A stretch of DNA of 64,000 nt. Origin: Massilia pinisoli. Its GTDB lineage: Bacteria; Pseudomonadota; Gammaproteobacteria; Burkholderiales; Burkholderiaceae_D. The stretch covers positions 372,001 to 436,000 of the forward strand of contig NZ_JANUGW010000001.1 of the NCBI RefSeq assembly GCF_024753285.1. Direction: 5' to 3'. Positions 1 to 8,573 of this stretch are shown here, in pieces (positions within the stretch are counted from its first letter, which is position 1; the number at the start of each line of letters is the position of its first letter). Under the pieces are notes generated by a model. It made no database searches. It saw only the letters and a program-made list of their open reading frames with translations, and was not told the DNA's origin. The position numbers were made by a program, and so were the translations under genes.

Positions 1-248
1 CGCCCGTAGAAATTCGAGTACGAGCACCAGCCGATCACTGCCGGCTCGTCCGACGTGTCCGCCGCGTCATGGATCACCCACAGCGGCCGGCGTTCCGGCG
101 TGTGCTCGTGGAACCAGCCTTCGCGCGACGCGACGGTGACGGGTTCCGTGTCGGCCGTCACTTCGCGCGACGCGATGGTGGAATTGTAGATGTCGACGAT
201 GCGGGGCAGGTCTTCGAAACGGGCAAGGCGGTGTACGTAGGACGGCAT
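1..248 (-). CDS. GNAT N-acetyltransferase, phosphinothricin acetyltransferase-like (C-terminus outside window)
   Basis: About 82 residues are visible, beginning [18 protein letters not shown] and continuing with [14 protein letters not shown] and [10 protein letters not shown]. The pattern (R-x-a-x-x-D-L-P, then IYN, then a W-F pair, then V-x-G-x-x-S-Y) is that of the phosphinothricin/methionine-sulfoximine acetyltransferase branch of the GNAT fold, which acetylates small amines using acetyl-CoA. The substrate cannot be told. The ATG at 248 follows the pilZ stop by 14 bases on the same strand, so it is probably the last gene of the mltG-tmk-holB-pilZ operon. No strong ribosome-binding site is visible. 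In Pseudomonas this slot holds tatD. The acetyl-CoA-binding region lies beyond base 1. Confidence 0.7.
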   Translation of the reverse strand, partial: MPSYVHRLARFEDLPRIVDIYNSTIASREVTADTEPVTVASREGWFHEHTPERRPLWVIHDAADTSDEPAVIGWCSYSNFYG

Positions 249-262
249 GCGGGAACTGGAGA

Positions 263-664
263 TTACAGGGTATGGGTGGCGCGCGAGGAGCGCAGCGCGG
301 CGCCGAGGATTTCCTCGATGCGCAGGCGGGCGCGCTGGCCAGTCTCGTCCGCCGGGAAGTGAACGCCGATGCCTTGCGCCTTGTTGTTGTTGGCGCCGGC
401 CGGCGTGATCCACGCGACCTTGCCGGCAATCGGGTATTTGTTCGGGTCGTCCATCAGCGACAGGATCAGGTAGATCTCGTCCCCGACCTTGTACGGCTTG
501 TTCGTGGGCACGAACATGCCACCATTCTTCAGGAACGGCATGTACGCTGCGTACAACGCGGCTTTTTCCTTGATGGCGAGCGACAGCACGGACGGCCGCG
601 CGGGCTGCGGCGCATTCGGATCGGCGGGCAAGCCGCTGAGCGGTCCGGTCGGCGAAACACTCAT
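263..664 (-). CDS. pilZ: PilZ-domain protein, type IV pilus PilZ
   Basis: A protein of about 133 residues with a single PilZ domain (core [44 protein letters not shown]). The c-di-GMP-binding RxxxR and D/NxSxxG motifs are not present. This matches the founding type IV pilus PilZ, which acts by protein contacts with the pilus assembly ATPase system rather than by binding c-di-GMP. The tmk-holB-pilZ order is the same as in Pseudomonas. The frame is open up to 724, but that would overlap holB by 47 bases. A ribosome-binding site (AAAGGACG) directly precedes ATG codons at 667 and 664, and 664 has the better spacing. Confidence 0.85.
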   Translation of the reverse strand: MSVSPTGPLSGLPADPNAPQPARPSVLSLAIKEKAALYAAYMPFLKNGGMFVPTNKPYKVGDEIYLILSLMDDPNKYPIAGKVAWITPAGANNNKAQGIGVHFPADETGQRARLRIEEILGAALRSSRATHTL

Positions 665-677
665 CATCGTCCTTTCA

Positions 678-1706
678 TCATGGTCCGCAACGGGCAGTGT
701 AATCAAGCAACATGTCTTCGACAAACAGTTTCGGAGACAAGGGGTGATCGGCCACGGCGCGGCGCTCGTTCGTGGACTTGATCGCCTGCATCAAGTCGGC
801 CACGTGCACGCGTCCGGCCAATGTCGCGACTTCCCGCTGATACCTCGGATAATACCGGATCACCCCGGACAGCTTGTACGAAAAGACATCATACAGCCAC
901 CGCTGCTGCCACGCGACGAGGGCGGCCAGCGGCGCCTTGCTCAATTTGTCGGCACTGCGCAACGCCGCGTCGACGCTGGGCTGGGCCAGCACCTGCAGCA
1001 GGCCGTCGAGCTCTTCGCGGCTCCCGATCTCGGCCTGGGCCAGCGCCGCGAGCGGCGCGCCGCCCTGCTCGCGCAGCCAGCCGTCGGCGTCGTTGACGCC
1101 CTGCGCTTCCAGCCACGCGAGCGCTTCGGCATGGTCGGGCATGGGCAATGCGAACTTGCGGCAACGCGACAGGATCGTGGGCAGCAGGCGGTCGAGACCA
1201 TTCGATGCCAGCAGGAACACGGTGCCCGCCGGCGGCTCCTCGAGCGTCTTCAGCAGCGCGTTGGACGCGGGCATATTCAGACTTTCTGCCGGATACAGCA
1301 CGACGACGCGCAAGCCCTGGCGGTGCGTCGAGATGTTCATGAAGTCGGACAGTGCGCGCACCTGCTCGATCTTGATCTCTTTCGACGCCGACTTCGACTT
1401 GGTCTTCTTGTCCTCGGCCGGGGCATCGTCGCCCTCGGCGGCGGGGACGTCATCCTCGAGCGCTTCCGGCCGCACGCGCCGATAGTCCGGGTGATTGCCC
1501 TGCGCGAACCAGCCGCACGATGCGCATGTACCGCACGCGCGCCCGTCCGGCTGCACGTTTTCGCACAGCAGTGCCTGCGCAAACGCTTCGATGAAATCGG
1601 CCTTGCCGATGCCCGCCGGGCCATGGAACAGGATCGCGTGCGGCAGGCGCGCGCGCATCGCCTGCAGGCGCGTCCAGGCGTCCTGCTGCCAAGGATACAT
1701 GCTCAC
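678..1706 (-). CDS. holB: DNA polymerase III subunit delta prime
   Basis: This is the clamp-loader subunit delta prime (342 aa), an AAA+ fold protein that helps load the beta clamp at replication forks. Seen: the degenerate P-loop [11 protein letters not shown] near residue 30, a zinc-type cysteine cluster CGTCASCGW near residue 60, and the sensor region [17 protein letters not shown] followed by LPTILSRCR, which are diagnostic of HolB/DnaX. A lysine/serine/aspartate-rich insertion (about residues 85-110) looks like a disordered linker. The start appears to be GTG at 1706, overlapping the tmk stop (GTGA), with GGAGG seven bases upstream. An in-frame ATG lies two codons later. Confidence 0.95.
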   Translation of the reverse strand: MSMYPWQQDAWTRLQAMRARLPHAILFHGPAGIGKADFIEAFAQALLCENVQPDGRACGTCASCGWFAQGNHPDYRRVRPEALEDDVPAAEGDDAPAEDKKTKSKSASKEIKIEQVRALSDFMNISTHRQGLRVVVLYPAESLNMPASNALLKTLEEPPAGTVFLLASNGLDRLLPTILSRCRKFALPMPDHAEALAWLEAQGVNDADGWLREQGGAPLAALAQAEIGSREELDGLLQVLAQPSVDAALRSADKLSKAPLAALVAWQQRWLYDVFSYKLSGVIRYYPRYQREVATLAGRVHVADLMQAIKSTNERRAVADHPLSPKLFVEDMLLDYTARCGP

Positions 1707-2344
1707 AGAAACGCCTCCAATGCCGCTTTCAGCGCGGCGCGCACGCCGTCGATGGTTTGCGTGGAATCGATGACGACGATGCGCCCGTCCGATGCTTGCG
1801 CGCGGCGCAGGTATTCGCCCCGCACGCGCGCGAAGAATTCGCCCTGCTCCATCTCGAATTTATCCAGCGTACGCGTGGCGGACAGCCGGGCGCGCGCGAC
1901 GTCGAGGGGGACGTCGAACAGCAATGTGAGGTCGGGCTGCAGGTGCGGATGCACCCATTGCTCCAGCGCCTCGAGCTTGGCCCGATCGAGACCGCGGCCG
2001 CCGCCCTGGTACGCGAAGCTGGCATCGGTAAAACGGTCGGACAAGACCCAGTCGCCGCGCACGATGGCCGGCTCGACGACTTGCGCCACGTGCTCGCGGC
2101 GGCTGGCGAACATGATGAGGGCTTCCGTCTCGAGGTGCATTTTCTCGTGCAGCACGAGGTCGCGCAGCTTTTCGCCCAGCGGGGTGCCGCCCGGCTCGCG
2201 CGTCGACACGACGGTCTTTCCCGCGGCCTCCAGCAGCGCCGTGACGTAGCCGATGTGGGTCGACTTGCCGGCACCGTCGATGCCTTCGAAGGTGATGAAG
2301 CGCCCGCGCTTGGCATCCGTTTGATTCACTGCATTCATCGTCAT
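1703..2344 (-). CDS. tmk: dTMP kinase
   Basis: Thymidylate kinase (213 aa) phosphorylates dTMP to dTDP in the route to dTTP. Seen: the P-loop [12 protein letters not shown] near residue 20, the DR(F/Y) nucleotide-binding motif in [18 protein letters not shown], and the [11 protein letters not shown] loop that binds substrate. Length is typical. The start overlaps the mltG stop by one base (TAATG) and the stop overlaps the holB start, so mltG-tmk-holB are translationally coupled. Confidence 0.97.
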   Translation of the reverse strand: MTMNAVNQTDAKRGRFITFEGIDGAGKSTHIGYVTALLEAAGKTVVSTREPGGTPLGEKLRDLVLHEKMHLETEALIMFASRREHVAQVVEPAIVRGDWVLSDRFTDASFAYQGGGRGLDRAKLEALEQWVHPHLQPDLTLLFDVPLDVARARLSATRTLDKFEMEQGEFFARVRGEYLRRAQASDGRIVVIDSTQTIDGVRAALKAALEAFL

Positions 2345-3348
2345 TACTGGGGCGCCTGGTTACGCTGGTACTGGTTCACGGCCTTGTTATGCTCGGACAG
2401 ATTGACCGAGAAATGGCTCGTCCCATCGCCGCGCGACACGAAATACAGGGCTTCCGTCTTCGCGGGCGCCGTCGCCGCGGCGAGCGATTGTACGCCCGGC
2501 AGCGCGATCGGCGTCGGCGGCAGGCCGGCCCGTGTATAGGTATTGTACGGTGTGTCGGTCTCGAGGTCCTTCTTGCGGATCTTGCCGTCGTACTTGTTGC
2601 CCATGCCGTAGATCACGGTGGGATCGGTCTGCAGCAGCATGCCGGCCTTCAGGCGGTTCACGAACACGCCGGCGATCATCGACCGCTCGCTCTTCTGGCC
2701 CGTTTCCTTTTCCACCAGCGACGCCATGATCAAGGCCTGGTACGGGTCGGTGTACGGCAGGCCCGGATCGCGCTTCTCCCACGCGGCCTTCAGCCGCTTC
2801 ATCATCATCTCGTGCGCCTGCTTGTAGATCGACAGGTCGCTCGCGCCCTTGGCGAACAAATACGTATCGGGAAAGAACAGCCCTTCCGGCGCCTTGAAGT
2901 CGGCATCGACTTTCGCGAGCAGCTCCTGGTCGGACAGCTTCGCCGTCTCGTGCTTCAGGTTGGGCGCGGCGTCGACGGCCTGGCGCATCTGGCGGAACGT
3001 CCAGCCTTCGATGATCGTCAGCGATTCCTGCGCGAACTCGCCCCGCACGAGTTGGGACAGGAGGCGGCGCGGGGTCGTATCCGGTTTGAGCTCGTAGCTG
3101 CCGGCCTTGATCTGGCTTGCCTTGCCCGTGACGCGCGCCAGCACCCCGAACAGGAACGGGTTGACGGGCACACCGGCCGTCGACATCTGCTGCGCCGCGC
3201 CCGCCACGCCCGTGCCCTGCGCGATGGCGAACGGGATCACGGGCGCGCTGGCGGGGGTGATCGGCTGCTTGCTCCACCACTGGAAGCCGGCGCCGGCGGC
3301 GGCCGCCGCGATCACGCCCGTGACGATGAGTTTTCTTATCAGTGCCAT
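2344..3348 (-). CDS. mltG: Endolytic transglycosylase MltG
   Basis: MltG (YceG family, 334 aa) cleaves nascent glycan strands in the periplasmic face of the inner membrane and is thought to set peptidoglycan chain length. Seen: an N-terminal membrane anchor (about residues 5-23, [19 protein letters not shown]), a LysM-like segment, the conserved ASLVEKETG catalytic-glutamate motif, and the C-terminal [10 protein letters not shown] and [13 protein letters not shown] motifs. It is the first gene of the minus-strand operon and diverges from ygfZ. Confidence 0.95.
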   Translation of the reverse strand: MALIRKLIVTGVIAAAAAGAGFQWWSKQPITPASAPVIPFAIAQGTGVAGAAQQMSTAGVPVNPFLFGVLARVTGKASQIKAGSYELKPDTTPRRLLSQLVRGEFAQESLTIIEGWTFRQMRQAVDAAPNLKHETAKLSDQELLAKVDADFKAPEGLFFPDTYLFAKGASDLSIYKQAHEMMMKRLKAAWEKRDPGLPYTDPYQALIMASLVEKETGQKSERSMIAGVFVNRLKAGMLLQTDPTVIYGMGNKYDGKIRKKDLETDTPYNTYTRAGLPPTPIALPGVQSLAAATAPAKTEALYFVSRGDGTSHFSVNLSEHNKAVNQYQRNQAPQ

Positions 3349-3454
3349 GCTGGATTATCGGTTTTACGCCGTCGTCGGCGAGTTTTCTGAGGCGAACTTA
3401 TAATGAGGCCGTAATCATAAAGCCGATACCGCCAAACCGGAAATAATTCGTGTC

Positions 3455-4513
3455 ATGAACAATTGGATCGAACATCTCGCCACCCTGGGCGCCCGTTTCC
3501 ACCCCGATAGCCCGACGCACGTCGACGACTTCGGCCGCGTGCTCGGCACCACCGCCCTCGCACAGGGCTTCGTCGCCGCCGTCACCGACCTCGGACTGAT
3601 CGGCATTGCCGGCGACGACGCCGCGACCTTCCTGCACAACCAGGTCACCAACGACGTGGAGCACCTCGGCACGTCGGAGGCGCGCCTCGCCGGCTATTGC
3701 ACGCCGAAAGGCCGCCTGCAAGCCACGTTCCTGATGTGGCGCGACGCCGAGTCCATCTACCTGCAACTGCCGCGCGCCATCCAGGCGCCGCTGCAGAAAC
3801 GCCTGTCGATGTTCGTACTGCGCGCGAAGGCGAAGCTGCGCGACGCCACCGACGACGCCCGCTATGCCGCGGTCCTGGGCCTCGGGGGCGCGCCGGCAGG
3901 TGACGCCTTGCGCGCCCACGTGGGCACGTTGCCCGACACGCCCTACGCCAAGATCGACGGCGACTTCGGCACCGTGATCCGCGTTGCGGACGCATTCGGC
4001 CACCCGCGCTACCTGTGGCTGACGTCGGCCGACGCGGCCATCGGCGCCCTGCCGGCACTGCGTGCCACGCTCGCGCTGGGCGGCAGCACCGCATGGCAGC
4101 TCGCATCGATCCACGCCGGCGTGCCGCAGATCGGGCCGGGCACGCAGGAACAGTTCGTGCCGCAGATGATCAACTACGAGCTGCTCGGCGGCGTCAATTT
4201 CAAGAAGGGCTGCTATCCGGGCCAGGAAATCGTCGCCCGCAGCCAGTACCTCGGCAAACTGAAGCGCCGCACGGCACTGGCCACGCTCGCCGACGCGGCC
4301 GCGCGCCCCGGCGACGAAGTCTATTCCGTCGCCGACCCCGACCAGCCGTCCGGGATGATCGTCAACGCCGCGCCGAACGGTGCCGGCGGTGCTGACGCAC
4401 TCGTGGAAATCAAGCTTGCGGCAATGGACGAGGACGTGCGCCATGCGTCGGCCGGCGGCACGCCGCTGACGTTCCTGCCGATGCCGTACGCGCTCGACGC
4501 GCTGGACGTCTGA
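3455..4513 (+). CDS. ygfZ: Folate-binding protein YgfZ (Fe-S cluster repair/assembly factor)
   Basis: The protein is related to the GcvT aminomethyltransferase fold (352 aa) and binds tetrahydrofolate. In E. coli it supports activity of Fe-S enzymes such as MiaB. Seen: the signature K-G-C-Y-P-G-Q-E in NFKKGCYPGQEIVAR, whose Cys is required in E. coli, and the N-terminal motif DAATFLHNQVTND. It is transcribed away from mltG and is followed after 5 bases by the DUF4936 gene, suggesting one operon with the next two genes. Confidence 0.95.
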   Translation: MNNWIEHLATLGARFHPDSPTHVDDFGRVLGTTALAQGFVAAVTDLGLIGIAGDDAATFLHNQVTNDVEHLGTSEARLAGYCTPKGRLQATFLMWRDAESIYLQLPRAIQAPLQKRLSMFVLRAKAKLRDATDDARYAAVLGLGGAPAGDALRAHVGTLPDTPYAKIDGDFGTVIRVADAFGHPRYLWLTSADAAIGALPALRATLALGGSTAWQLASIHAGVPQIGPGTQEQFVPQMINYELLGGVNFKKGCYPGQEIVARSQYLGKLKRRTALATLADAAARPGDEVYSVADPDQPSGMIVNAAPNGAGGADALVEIKLAAMDEDVRHASAGGTPLTFLPMPYALDALDV

Positions 4514-4518
4514 CCGGC

Positions 4519-4797
4519 ATGATCGACCTGTACGTCTACTACAAGGTGCGCGAGGCCGACGCGCCCACGCTGGCCCCGCGTGTGTGTGCGCTGCAGGCGC
4601 ACATCGGTGTGCCGGCGCAGCTGAAACGCCGGCCCGACGTGCGCGACGGCATGCAGACGTGGATGGAAATCTACCCGAACGTGGACGACGGCTTTCCCGC
4701 GCGGCTCGACCTTGCGGCCCGCGAGGCCGGCTTGGACGGCCTCATCGAGGGCGCGCGCCGCGTCGAAATCTTCATGGACCTGCCAACATGTGCCTGA
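4519..4797 (+). CDS. DUF4936 family protein
   Basis: A small protein (92 aa) starting MIDLYVYYKVR, with LKRRPDVRDGMQTWMEIYP and a C-terminal R-V-E-I-F segment. This pattern fits the DUF4936 family, which is common next to ygfZ in Burkholderiales. The fold may be a ferredoxin-like barrel judging by size and strand pattern, but that is inference. No enzymatic motif is visible and the function is unknown. Its stop overlaps the start of the next gene by 10 bases, so the two are probably translationally coupled. Confidence 0.75.
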   Translation: MIDLYVYYKVREADAPTLAPRVCALQAHIGVPAQLKRRPDVRDGMQTWMEIYPNVDDGFPARLDLAAREAGLDGLIEGARRVEIFMDLPTCA

Positions 4798-5546
4798 TCG
4801 TTTTTGCCTGGCGCGTGATCCCCGGCCTGCCGCTGGTCGCGTGCGCCAACCGCGACGAATTCTATGACCGTCCCGCCACCCCGGCCGGCCCGTGGCCGGA
4901 CGCGCCGCACATCATTGCCGGGCGTGACCTGCGCGGCGGCGGCAGCTGGATGGGCGTGACGACGACGGGACCGAACGGACCGAAATTCGCGGCCCTCACC
5001 AACATCCGCGCGCCGGACGAGCGGCGCACGGACGCGCCGACGCGCGGCGCCCTCGTCGCCGATTTCCTGAAGGGCGACCTGGATGCGCCCGCCTACCTCG
5101 ACCGCATCGCGCCGGACGCACACGAGTACAACGGCTTCAACCTGATCCTCGGCGACGCCGCCGGCATTTACTGGTTCTCGAACCGCGCCGGGGCGGACCC
5201 GCGCAACGGCAGCGCGCTGGAGCCGGGCATCTACGGCGTCTCCAACGGCCTGCTGGACGCGCCGTGGCCGAAGGTCGTGCGCACGAAGGCCACGTTCGCG
5301 AGCCTGTTGCTGCAAGGCGCGCCGGAAGAAGCATATTTCGAGATGCTGGCCGATACGACGCGCGCGCCGGACATGCGCCTGCCCGACACGGGCGTTCCGA
5401 TCGACCTGGAACGGGAGCTGTCCGCCGTGTGCATCGAGATCCCCGGCTACGGCACGCGCACGTCGACGGTCGTCAAAGTCTATGCCGACGCGGAGCCGGA
5501 ACTGCACGAACGCGTGTTGAAGCCCGGCGGCCACGCGACGGCGTGA
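4788..5546 (+). CDS. NRDE (TANGO2-like) family protein
   Basis: The protein has 252 aa and carries the family-defining N-R-D-E motif (ACANRDEFYDRP) directly after the N-terminus MCLIVFAW. It also has the conserved GGSWMGV and ALTNIR segments and the C-terminal G-T-R-S/T-S-T strand (GTRTSTVV). The family belongs to the Ntn-hydrolase-like fold. The human homologue TANGO2 is linked to heme or lipid handling, but the bacterial role is not established. An upstream in-frame start at 4584 would overlap DUF4936 almost entirely; ATG at 4788 gives the conserved N-terminus with Cys at position 2. Confidence 0.9.
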   Translation: MCLIVFAWRVIPGLPLVACANRDEFYDRPATPAGPWPDAPHIIAGRDLRGGGSWMGVTTTGPNGPKFAALTNIRAPDERRTDAPTRGALVADFLKGDLDAPAYLDRIAPDAHEYNGFNLILGDAAGIYWFSNRAGADPRNGSALEPGIYGVSNGLLDAPWPKVVRTKATFASLLLQGAPEEAYFEMLADTTRAPDMRLPDTGVPIDLERELSAVCIEIPGYGTRTSTVVKVYADAEPELHERVLKPGGHATA

Positions 5547-5558
5547 TCACGCGCCCCG

Positions 5559-6461
5559 TCAGCGTTTGACGGCCGCCTTCAGCCGCGCCGTGTACTGCGG
5601 CGTCGCCGCATAGGGATCGGCCGGCGGCTTTCCGTGCACGATCGCGTCCATGCGGTCGGCCACGGCGGGCATCACTTGCGGGTGCGTGCAGATGTAGAAA
5701 TCGCCGCGCTTGACACCGTCGAACGTCATGCGCGCAATGTCCGCGGCGGAAGGCTTGCCGGCCGCCACGGCCTGTTCGAGCAGCGCCTGGCCCGCCTGCT
5801 GGCTTTGTGTCGGCGGGCCGTCATGTTGGACGTCCGGGGGACGGTGGCGTTCCGCATGCGCGATGTCCGTCGGGACGAAATACGGGCACAGCACGGATGC
5901 ATTCACGCGCGCATCGACGAGGCGCAGGTCGTGGTACAGCGACTCCGACAATGCGACGACGCCATGCTTCGACACGTTATACAGCCCCATCGCCGGCGGC
6001 ACGAGCAGGCCGGCCATCGATGCCGTGTTGACGATGTGCCCCTCGTACGCCGGATCGTTCCGCGCGGCCTCGAGCATCAGCGGCGTGAACACGCGCACGC
6101 CGTGGATCACGCCCCACAGGTTCACGCCGAGCACCCACTCCCAGTCGGCCTCGGTGTGCTCCCAGATCAGGCCAGCCGTGCCGACACCCGCATTGTTGAA
6201 CAGCAGGTGCACGGCCTGGAAGCGGATCATCGCGGCATCCGCCAATTCCTCCACATGGGCTCCCTTGCGGACGTCGCAGACCATCGCCAGCACATCGGCG
6301 CCGGCCGCCTGCAGCGTGCCGCTGGCTTGCTCGAGCGCGTGCGCATCGATGTCGGCCAGCACCAGCTTCATGCCGAGCGTGGCCGCCAGATTGGCGAACT
6401 CGCGTCCGAGTCCGCTGCCGGCGCCCGTGATGACGGCCACCCGTCCCGCAAAATTCTCCAT
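5559..6461 (-). CDS. SDR family NAD(P)-dependent oxidoreductase
   Basis: A classical short-chain dehydrogenase (300 aa). Seen: the cofactor motif TGAGSGLG near residue 12, LFNNAGVG near residue 85, catalytic Ser in NTASMAG, and the Y-N-V-S-K catalytic pair. An acidic residue after the second strand (VLADID) suggests NAD rather than NADP, though this is inference. The substrate is unknown. The start at 6461 has a strong ribosome-binding site (AAGGAGG). It runs convergently into the NRDE gene, with 12 bases between stops, and lies downstream of the Dabb gene on the same strand. Confidence 0.88.
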   Translation of the reverse strand: MENFAGRVAVITGAGSGLGREFANLAATLGMKLVLADIDAHALEQASGTLQAAGADVLAMVCDVRKGAHVEELADAAMIRFQAVHLLFNNAGVGTAGLIWEHTEADWEWVLGVNLWGVIHGVRVFTPLMLEAARNDPAYEGHIVNTASMAGLLVPPAMGLYNVSKHGVVALSESLYHDLRLVDARVNASVLCPYFVPTDIAHAERHRPPDVQHDGPPTQSQQAGQALLEQAVAAGKPSAADIARMTFDGVKRGDFYICTHPQVMPAVADRMDAIVHGKPPADPYAATPQYTARLKAAVKR

Positions 6462-6504
6462 GGCGACCTCCTTGTCGCGTGAAATCAGGCCGCGCCCTGC
6501 TCCG

Positions 6505-6807
6505 TCAGACGATGTAGTCCATGCACTGGCGCCCTTCGCGGATCGCGCCGATGAACGGGATGACCGCCTGGTGTACCGGATGCTTGACGTAGGCTTCCAA
6601 CGCGGCCTGGTCTTCGAATTCGGAATACAGCACGACGTCGTACGTGGCTTCCAGGCCGGGCTGGGCGATGACGACCTCGAAGGTGATCTGGCCGGGGACG
6701 ATGTGGGCGCACTCGTCCAGGCGGCGCTTCATTTCGATGGCGTTGGCGGCGCGGTCGGCGCCTTCGGCGTGGTCTTTCAGTTTCCACATGACGATGTGCT
6801 TGAGCAT
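6505..6807 (-). CDS. Dabb family (stress-responsive alpha/beta barrel) protein
   Basis: A 100-residue protein beginning MLKHIVMWKLKD, with the Dabb hallmarks (H-I-V at the N-terminus, central VVLYSEFED, then Y-x-x-H-P-x-H). Members form dimeric ferredoxin-like barrels; some are cyclases or decarboxylases, but most are uncharacterised. The frame is open to 6879. The ATG at 6807 with AAGGA in front gives the family N-terminus. It is followed 43 bases later by the SDR gene on the same strand, so a small two-gene unit is possible. Confidence 0.8.
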   Translation of the reverse strand: MLKHIVMWKLKDHAEGADRAANAIEMKRRLDECAHIVPGQITFEVVIAQPGLEATYDVVLYSEFEDQAALEAYVKHPVHQAVIPFIGAIREGRQCMDYIV

Positions 6808-6926
6808 GATGTCCTTGTTACGTTCGAGATTGAATTGTCGCGGCCTGGCCGCTGCCTCATTATAAGAGCGATAAGGCACCGCACCCAGGATCGTTGGTGG
6901 CGGGTTTTGGTGGCGGGCTGCACTTC

Positions 6927-6941
6927 GTCGGTTAGTTGCAA
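6927..6941. repeat. 15-base direct repeat, copy 1
   Basis: GTCGGTTAGTTGCAA, identical to 7308-7322 and in the same orientation. It lies between the Dabb start and the DUF1737 stop. Together the copies bracket the DUF1737 gene about 380 bases apart. Confidence 0.75.
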
Positions 6942-6993
6942 ATCAATGAAATAGACGCGGCCCCGCGGCGGTGCCGGATGCGCCGTCTTGATC

Positions 6994-7194
6994 TTACGAG
7001 ATGGACGACCGGATACTCGGCCAGATGATCGCCTGCGCCACGATGACGGATTCGCCATTGAAGGTCGTGCTCGGCGATCCGTACAGCAGATAACCCTGCT
7101 CGATCGCGGCGCTGACACGGCGGCAGAATGTGGCGTCGTCGGGGCCGGTCAGGACACGGTAGGTGGGCAGGCCTTCGGGCGGGTGGTCGGACAT
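6994..7194 (-). CDS. DUF1737 domain-containing protein
   Basis: A 66-residue protein (MSDHPPEGLPTYRVLTGPDD at the start, later GYLLYGSPSTTFNGE and VAQAIIW). The Y-R-V-L-T-G-x-D-D, L-Y-G-S-P and F-N-G motifs are those of DUF1737, a small family of unknown function. The start ATG at 7194 is preceded by GGAG at a suitable distance. A much longer open frame runs upstream from here through the recombinase gene on the other strand, but that is an antisense shadow. Confidence 0.8.
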   Translation of the reverse strand: MSDHPPEGLPTYRVLTGPDDATFCRRVSAAIEQGYLLYGSPSTTFNGESVIVAQAIIWPSIRSSIS

Positions 7195-7307
7195 GTGGAC
7201 TCCAGTGCGGTGCGACGACGAATGGTGACGGGGAGCCAGTATATTGTCGAATCGTTCACCCTGCTCGGCGCCTTTGTTTCCGGTTGCCGCATACGCTTGA
7301 CGCGCTT

Positions 7308-7322
7308 GTCGGTTAGTTGCAA
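7308..7322. repeat. 15-base direct repeat, copy 2
   Basis: GTCGGTTAGTTGCAA, identical to 6927-6941. It ends 28 bases before the ATG of the recombinase-like gene. Here GGTTAGTT also pairs imperfectly with AACCAACC at 7333-7343, so this copy could form a hairpin near the ribosome-binding region. Confidence 0.75.
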
Positions 7323-7350
7323 GATAGGGAAAACCAACCGGTAGCCCACC

Positions 7351-8430
7351 ATGAGCCAGCCCCCTTCCCTCGCCAACTGGGATGCCCGTCCCCTCGAAGC
7401 GTTCGCTGCCTTCGTCGTGACGCCGGACTTCGTGCTCACGTCCAGCCGCCAGCGCGACGTCCCGCTGCCCGTCTCGCAGGAATCCGCGACGGTCTACAAA
7501 TTTATGTTCGGCAAGTTCGCGACGTGGATGCTCGAGCGCGGCCTCCGGATGTCGACCGTGAACACGGCCGACCTTGGCCGCTTCATCGCGCTGTCGAAGG
7601 ACGGCCACCGCGACCTCAACAGCAAGATCGCCTACCGCTACCTGCGCCTGCTGGAACGCTGCTTCGACTATCTGGGCCGCACGCCGAACCCGGCCCGGCA
7701 GGCGATCGCCGCGACCGACCGCGCCCACTTGGCCGAAGACGCGCCGATGATCGCGCTGGGCCAGGACGATTTGCAGCGCTTCCTGGCCGCCCTCCCGCCG
7801 GGCCGCGGCGACGACACGGAAGGGCATGCGGGCTGGAAGCGCCGCCGCGACCGCGCGATGCAGATCGTGATGGCGCTCGCCGGCCTGCGCGTGGCGGAAG
7901 CCATCGGCCTCCTCGTCGACGAAGTGGGACGCCAGCCCGACATCGAAGGCGCCATCGAGCTGAACATCACGCCCGAGGCGAAGCACCGCACGAGCTACGA
8001 GCACACGGCCACGTTGCCGCGCGCGGGCGTCGCCGAGCTCACCGCGTGGCTGGAGGAACGGGCCGAGCTCAAGATCCCCGGCGACCTCGTCTTCCCCGCC
8101 AACCTGGCCGGCGAGCCGCTGCACAAGGCGACTGTCTACCGGCAGACGCGGGCGACGTTCGAGCGGGCCGGCATCGGCGTCGCGCGCGCGGGCGGGCGCA
8201 CGTTGCGCAACAGCTTCGCCGTCCAGCAGCTGGAACAGGGCGTGTCGCGCAGCGAACTGACGACGGCGCTGGGCCTGGCGCTGGAACGGTCGACCGAAGC
8301 GTACCGCTACGCGCGGCGCCACGAGGCGCCGGATGACGATGCCGCCGAGGGCACGGACGCCTCAGCTGCGCAGGGCAATCGGGACGAGCCGGACGACGGC
8401 GCCGACCACGCCGCACCACGCCCCCGCTGA
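7351..8430 (+). CDS. Tyrosine-recombinase/integrase-like protein with degenerate catalytic motifs
   Basis: The protein (359 aa) has a SAM-like N-terminal domain (about residues 40-115) and a C-terminal phage-integrase-type domain. Seen: box I Arg180 in ALAGLRVAEAIGL, box II region GRTLRNSFAVQQLEQGV, and Tyr318 in STEAYRYA. Canonical enzymes have H-x-x-R-H and L-G-H/W here. This protein has R283-x-x-R286-N and L-G-L309, so the two His positions and the box II third residue are changed. It may be a DNA-binding protein that no longer recombines, or a divergent subfamily. The C-terminus (residues 325-359) is acidic and low complexity. No other phage gene is nearby. Confidence 0.75.
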   Translation: MSQPPSLANWDARPLEAFAAFVVTPDFVLTSSRQRDVPLPVSQESATVYKFMFGKFATWMLERGLRMSTVNTADLGRFIALSKDGHRDLNSKIAYRYLRLLERCFDYLGRTPNPARQAIAATDRAHLAEDAPMIALGQDDLQRFLAALPPGRGDDTEGHAGWKRRRDRAMQIVMALAGLRVAEAIGLLVDEVGRQPDIEGAIELNITPEAKHRTSYEHTATLPRAGVAELTAWLEERAELKIPGDLVFPANLAGEPLHKATVYRQTRATFERAGIGVARAGGRTLRNSFAVQQLEQGVSRSELTTALGLALERSTEAYRYARRHEAPDDDAAEGTDASAAQGNRDEPDDGADHAAPRPR

Positions 8431-8573
8431 CCTGCCACGCATCGCCGCAACATCCCACCCACTGTAAGCCGCACGTAAGTTTCGAGCAAGCATGCCGTAA
8501 GCTTCCCGGCGCACAGTCGGCGGGTGGCCCGCGCCATCGGGCTGCCCACACAATAATCAGACAGGAGACCACA

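Noticed and set aside
3399..3404. TATAAT as a ygfZ promoter
   Set aside because: No -35-like hexamer at 16-18 bases upstream on the plus strand, so the hexamer alone is not enough.
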